In this document: one piece after another, positions 7,197 to 9,052 of the stretch
Layout of the letters: each line of letters starts with the position of its first letter
How positions within the stretch are numbered: position 1 is the stretch's first letter
Origin: a candidate division Zixibacteria bacterium DG_27
Lineage (GTDB): Bacteria; Zixibacteria; MSB-5A5; DG-27
Assembly: GCA_001302725.1 (NCBI GenBank)
Contig: LIZU01000030.1
Location: forward strand, 1-9,052
Direction: 5' to 3'
DNA: 9,052 bases
Made by a program: the position numbers and the translations under genes
Notes under the pieces: model-generated
The model's database searches: none
What the model was told of the DNA's origin: nothing
What the model saw: the letters and a program-made list of their open reading frames with translations, nothing else

Positions 7197-7230
7197 CCCA
7201 CGACATCTAAATCTACGTGGGAGGTCCCAC
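7197..7230. repeat. Competing inverted repeats between LolA-like and GNAT genes
   Basis: Two inverted repeats share one arm. CCCACG (7197-7202) pairs with CGTGGG (7216-7221) across 13 nt, and GTGGGA (7217-7222) pairs with TCCCAC (7225-7230) across only 2 nt. Both cannot form at once. The block lies in the 130-bp gap just after the stop of the LolA-like gene (7253). It is not followed by a T run on the minus strand, so it is not a classical terminator. The arrangement resembles dispersed REP-type hairpin elements common in uncultivated bacteria. Confidence 0.55.
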
Positions 7231-7252
7231 TCCCGTTTCAGCAAATCTCGGC

Positions 7253-8026
7253 TCAGAACCTCTTCTTATGATTGGAGCGTTCTGCCTGCCCCCTCTCCTC
7301 AAACAACGAGTCCGGAAGACCAATATTGATTCGGTAGCCCTCAAACCTAACGTTGGCATATCCGTTCTTTGGAGGAGTCTCATCTTCCTCTGCAAAGAGG
7401 GACTCAATCCTCTCTCTGCCGGGACCGCGGAGGTTACCTTCCCTTCCCGGAACACGAGCCATGACGAGCTCTACATTGCTTTCGGAGGGGAGGAGAAACT
7501 GGTCATCGACCAGTTCATACTTGAAATCGACCGTCAAAAAAGGATCGCCCTTAGTCAATTTCTCGATCTTCCAGACGACGAACGTCTCCTTGTCTACAAG
7601 AAGGACGGTCTCGAACTCCCTCTCGAACTCCTCCTTGGGCATCAGCGTCAGTCGATACACCGACCTGCCCTCCAAATCTTCCTCTCCCTTTAGTTGAGCG
7701 GTGTATCTATCCTCGAATCTCCCCGGGTCGGGGGCGATCCCCTCCCGGGGCAGGATCGAAAAGCCTACCGATTCTACGTGAATCCTATCCGGGCTTTTGT
7801 AGTAGAGTTTTGCCCTCATCTCCGGAGCCCGTAGACCCGGCATATCGACATTGGCGATGACCTCCACGGTGTAATCTTCAATCCCCTTGAAGAGCTCTTG
7901 AACTCTCGAGAGAATCTCCTCCGCGGTTGGCCGGTCGCATAGGACCCGGACGTTCAGCGTGAGAGCAAAAGCAAGAAAGAGGATTATCGTCAAAAGGACT
8001 CTGACTGTGGGCATTCTCTGTTTCAT
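7253..8026 (-). CDS. LolA-like secreted protein (outer-membrane lipoprotein-sorting type)
   Basis: This 257-residue protein begins with a basic segment (MKQRMPTVR) and a long hydrophobic stretch (10-30), read as a Sec signal peptide; LNVRVLC is not a proper lipobox because leucine precedes the cysteine. The mature part starts with TAEEILSRVQELFKGIEDYT (34-53), then alternating beta strands with RAKLYYKSPDRIHVES (71-86), YRLTLMPK (124-131) and FETVLLVDKETFVVWKIE (138-155). This is the pattern of LolA/LolB-like half-barrels, which bind acyl chains of lipoproteins in the periplasm. The C-terminal stretch past 195 is variable and charged, ending in a basic tail (SNHKKRF). Whether it carries lipoproteins like true LolA or another hydrophobic ligand cannot be told. 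No good Shine-Dalgarno precedes either ATG (8026, or 8014 at Met5), and a hairpin occupies the leader. The gap to the cytochrome gene upstream is 142 bp, so it may be separately transcribed. Confidence 0.75.
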   Translation of the reverse strand: MKQRMPTVRVLLTIILFLAFALTLNVRVLCDRPTAEEILSRVQELFKGIEDYTVEVIANVDMPGLRAPEMRAKLYYKSPDRIHVESVGFSILPREGIAPDPGRFEDRYTAQLKGEEDLEGRSVYRLTLMPKEEFEREFETVLLVDKETFVVWKIEKLTKGDPFLTVDFKYELVDDQFLLPSESNVELVMARVPGREGNLRGPGRERIESLFAEEDETPPKNGYANVRFEGYRINIGLPDSLFEERGQAERSNHKKRF

Positions 8027-8031
8027 TCTGA

Positions 8032-8050
8032 CGGAAGGTTAAAGCTTCCG
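8032..8050. repeat. Hairpin in the leader of the LolA-like gene
   Basis: CGGAAG (8032-8037) and CTTCCG (8045-8050) form a 6-bp stem with a 7-nt loop. On the minus strand the stem lies 5 to 24 nt before the ATG at 8026, where a ribosome-binding site would be expected, yet no GGAG-like sequence is present. It is the nearest to the gene of three hairpins in this gap. Confidence 0.5.
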
Positions 8051-8068
8051 ATACAATTCCATAGCTCG

Positions 8069-8089
8069 GGTGGGGGTTACACCCCCACC
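8069..8089. repeat. Strong GC-rich hairpin, 9-bp perfect stem
   Basis: GGTGGGGGT (8069-8077) and ACCCCCACC (8081-8089) are perfect inverted repeats separated by only TAC. Neither strand has a T run right after it, so it is unlikely to be a simple Rho-independent terminator. Its form (G-rich arm, three-base loop, C-rich arm, non-coding position) fits a dispersed palindromic repeat. Confidence 0.6.
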
Positions 8090-8092
8090 TGG

Positions 8093-8112
8093 AAAAGAGA
8101 GCTGAAGCTCTC
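8093..8112 (-). terminator. Possible weak Rho-independent terminator after the cytochrome gene
   Basis: On the minus strand, GAGAGCT and AGCTCTC (arms 8106-8112 and 8097-8103) flank two bases, giving a realistic 6-bp stem with a UUCA loop, followed at once by TTTT (8096-8093). It lies about 55 nt after the cytochrome stop codon in the right orientation. The T run is short, and the same hairpin may be one unit of a dispersed repeat, so terminator activity is only suggested. Confidence 0.4.
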
Positions 8113-8168
8113 CGCTACAAGCAACGGGAACATCTTATTTGCAGAGCCGTGAACCAAACCTCCAGTAG

Positions 8169-8582
8169 CTATTTGAGACTGCGGATATATGCCGCCAACG
8201 CCAAGGCAGCATCCGATTCCGGATCGAGAGGTTTGCCCTTCAAGGCCCCTTCGATGCAGATGTTGTTCATCTCTACCAGGGTCACTTCTCTTGCGGCCAG
8301 GTCGGAGAATTTCGGGTAGCTGTCTGCCACCCCCTTGAGGTCTTCCCCCTCAATGTGACAGGAGGCACACGACTTATTGGCGCTACCCAGCGCCGGGCTG
8401 TAGAACAGCTGCTTGCCAGCGAGTATCAGAAGTGAATCCGGAAGAGGCGCTAGCTCTGCCCTCGGTTTTTGAGCTTCAGGCTTTCTCTCCTCTTTCCCGG
8501 AACAGCTCCCGAGGACAATCAGCAGGCTTAGGAGGACAAAGGCCGCAAGCTTCGTCAAAAACGAAGTCGTGTTATTCGACAT
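8169..8582 (-). CDS. Lipid-anchored monohaem cytochrome c
   Basis: This 137-residue protein starts with a lipoprotein signal: hydrophobic segment 12-25 and lipobox LGSC with the lipidated cysteine at 27. A charged proline-rich linker (30-50) follows. The globular part (about 50-137) carries one haem-attachment site, CASCH (72-76), giving covalent haem and the proximal histidine H76. M105 (VEMNN) is a reasonable distal ligand. The segment GKPLDPESDAALALAAYIRS (116-135) matches the C-terminal helix of small cytochromes related to SoxX/SoxA-type c cytochromes. It should be a periplasm-facing electron carrier tethered to a membrane. No sulfur-oxidation or oxidase gene lies nearby, so its partners are unknown. 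It starts 10 nt after the glycerate kinase stop with a GAGGC Shine-Dalgarno that overlaps that stop, indicating one transcript with a metabolically unrelated gene. A weak terminator-like hairpin follows. Confidence 0.88.
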   Translation of the reverse strand: MSNNTTSFLTKLAAFVLLSLLIVLGSCSGKEERKPEAQKPRAELAPLPDSLLILAGKQLFYSPALGSANKSCASCHIEGEDLKGVADSYPKFSDLAAREVTLVEMNNICIEGALKGKPLDPESDAALALAAYIRSLK

Positions 8583-8589
8583 CAGGACT

Positions 8590-8594
8590 GCCTC
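8590..8594 (-). promoter_or_regulatory. Shine-Dalgarno of the cytochrome gene overlapping the kinase stop codon
   Basis: The minus strand reads GAGGC seven nucleotides before the cytochrome ATG. Its first two bases are the last two of the glycerate kinase stop (TGA, 8595-8593). This supports the ATG at 8582 and suggests coupled translation. Confidence 0.6.
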
Positions 8595-9052
8595 ATACTT
8601 GCGACTCTACCAAGATTATTCCGATATCCATCACGTCGGTGTCGGTCAGCCCCGTTGCAAAGGTTTCCCCAGTCTGTCTGAAGAAATTGTAAGAGTCGTT
8701 GTTGGCCAGGAACGCTTTGGGGTCAAGGCCGAGCCTGTCTGCTCTTGCGGTTGTGCCTCCGTCGACTAGGGCACCGGAGACGTCGCTGTCTCCGTCGGTT
8801 CCGCTGGTGCTGCTCTGCAACAGCAGAAAATCCTGCCCTCCGGCAAGTTCGATTGCAGTTGCCAGAGCCACCTCCTGATTTGGACCTCCTCGTCCTCTGC
8901 CCTTCTTGGTGAGGTTAGTCTCGCCCCCGAAAATCAGACAGGCCGGAGGAGGGACCGGATTACCGGTGGTCTGTACCTGCTTAATCAATCCGCCCAATCT
9001 GGTTCCCATATCTCTAGCCTCCCCTTGCAGGAAGGCAGGGAAGATCATGGTG
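8593..9052 (-). CDS. Glycerate 2-kinase, MOFRL family (C-terminal part; start beyond window)
   Basis: The frame is open at the right edge, and 153 C-terminal codons are visible; an internal ATG at 9048 is not the true start because family members have over 400 residues. The visible part is the MOFRL domain: CLIFGGETNLTKKGRGRGG followed by PNQE, then TSGTDGDSDVSGALVDG, GLDPKAFLANNDSYNFF, and TGLTDTDVMDIGIILV at the end. These glycine-, Asp- and Asn-rich stretches are the conserved nucleotide- and substrate-binding blocks of the family. The enzyme phosphorylates D-glycerate with ATP, giving 2-phosphoglycerate in the best-known members, and feeds glycolysis from serine, glyoxylate or sugar-acid breakdown. 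It is cytoplasmic. The conserved blocks look intact, so the gene is probably functional. It lies directly upstream of the cytochrome lipoprotein gene in one transcript. Confidence 0.93.
   Translation of the reverse strand, partial: TMIFPAFLQGEARDMGTRLGGLIKQVQTTGNPVPPPACLIFGGETNLTKKGRGRGGPNQEVALATAIELAGGQDFLLLQSSTSGTDGDSDVSGALVDGGTTARADRLGLDPKAFLANNDSYNFFRQTGETFATGLTDTDVMDIGIILVESQV

Noticed and set aside
7930..7950. Cysteine 30 of the LolA-like protein as a lipobox
   Set aside because: The preceding residues are VRVL; a lipobox needs a small residue (Gly, Ala or Ser) just before the cysteine.

Overview
The window looks like a chromosomal stretch from an uncultivated Gram-negative bacterium. 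Balanced base composition, a LolA-type periplasmic protein, a lipobox-bearing cytochrome c and a BatA/VWA protein with a non-catalytic amidotransferase-like domain together suggest a candidate phylum around the FCB group (Zixibacteria/TA06/KSB1-like). That placement is inference from gene style, not phylogeny. No phage genes, insertion sequences, CRISPR array, tRNA or rRNA were seen. Coding density is high and no gene-free stretch exceeds 150 bases.

Layout, left to right. Bases 1-1886 (minus) hold a large BatA-type von Willebrand factor A protein whose C-terminus runs off the left edge. Bases 1993-5585 (minus) form a tight three-gene unit, transcribed nfo (endonuclease IV), then a secreted TPR protein, then an Fpg/Nei-family DNA glycosylase, joined by a 1-nt overlap and a 3-nt gap. 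A 145-bp divergent intergenic region separates nfo from a plus-strand YacP/NYN-domain ribonuclease-like gene (5731-6234). The tail of that gene overlaps the tail of a minus-strand tandem-GNAT acetyltransferase (6220-7122) by 15 nt. Further right, all on the minus strand, are a LolA-like secreted protein (7253-8026), a small lipid-anchored monohaem cytochrome c (8169-8582) and the C-terminal part of a MOFRL-type glycerate 2-kinase (8593 to the right edge).

How the genes fit together. The most coherent unit is base-excision repair: a glycosylase that removes damaged bases and an endonuclease that processes the resulting abasic sites, made from one message. The oddity is the middle gene, a predicted exported TPR protein whose N-terminal half resembles a peptidase-MA (gluzincin) domain that has lost all its zinc-binding residues. 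The glycerate kinase and the cytochrome lipoprotein share a transcript, with the cytochrome's Shine-Dalgarno overlapping the kinase stop codon. The two intergenic spaces around the LolA-like gene contain clusters of strong hairpins that resemble dispersed REP-type elements; one may also serve as a terminator and another sits in the leader of the LolA-like gene.

Most genes are ordinary family members. The items most worth a second look are the decayed peptidase/TPR protein locked between two DNA-repair genes, the divergent glycosylase lacking two usual Fpg arginines, and the hairpin clusters.
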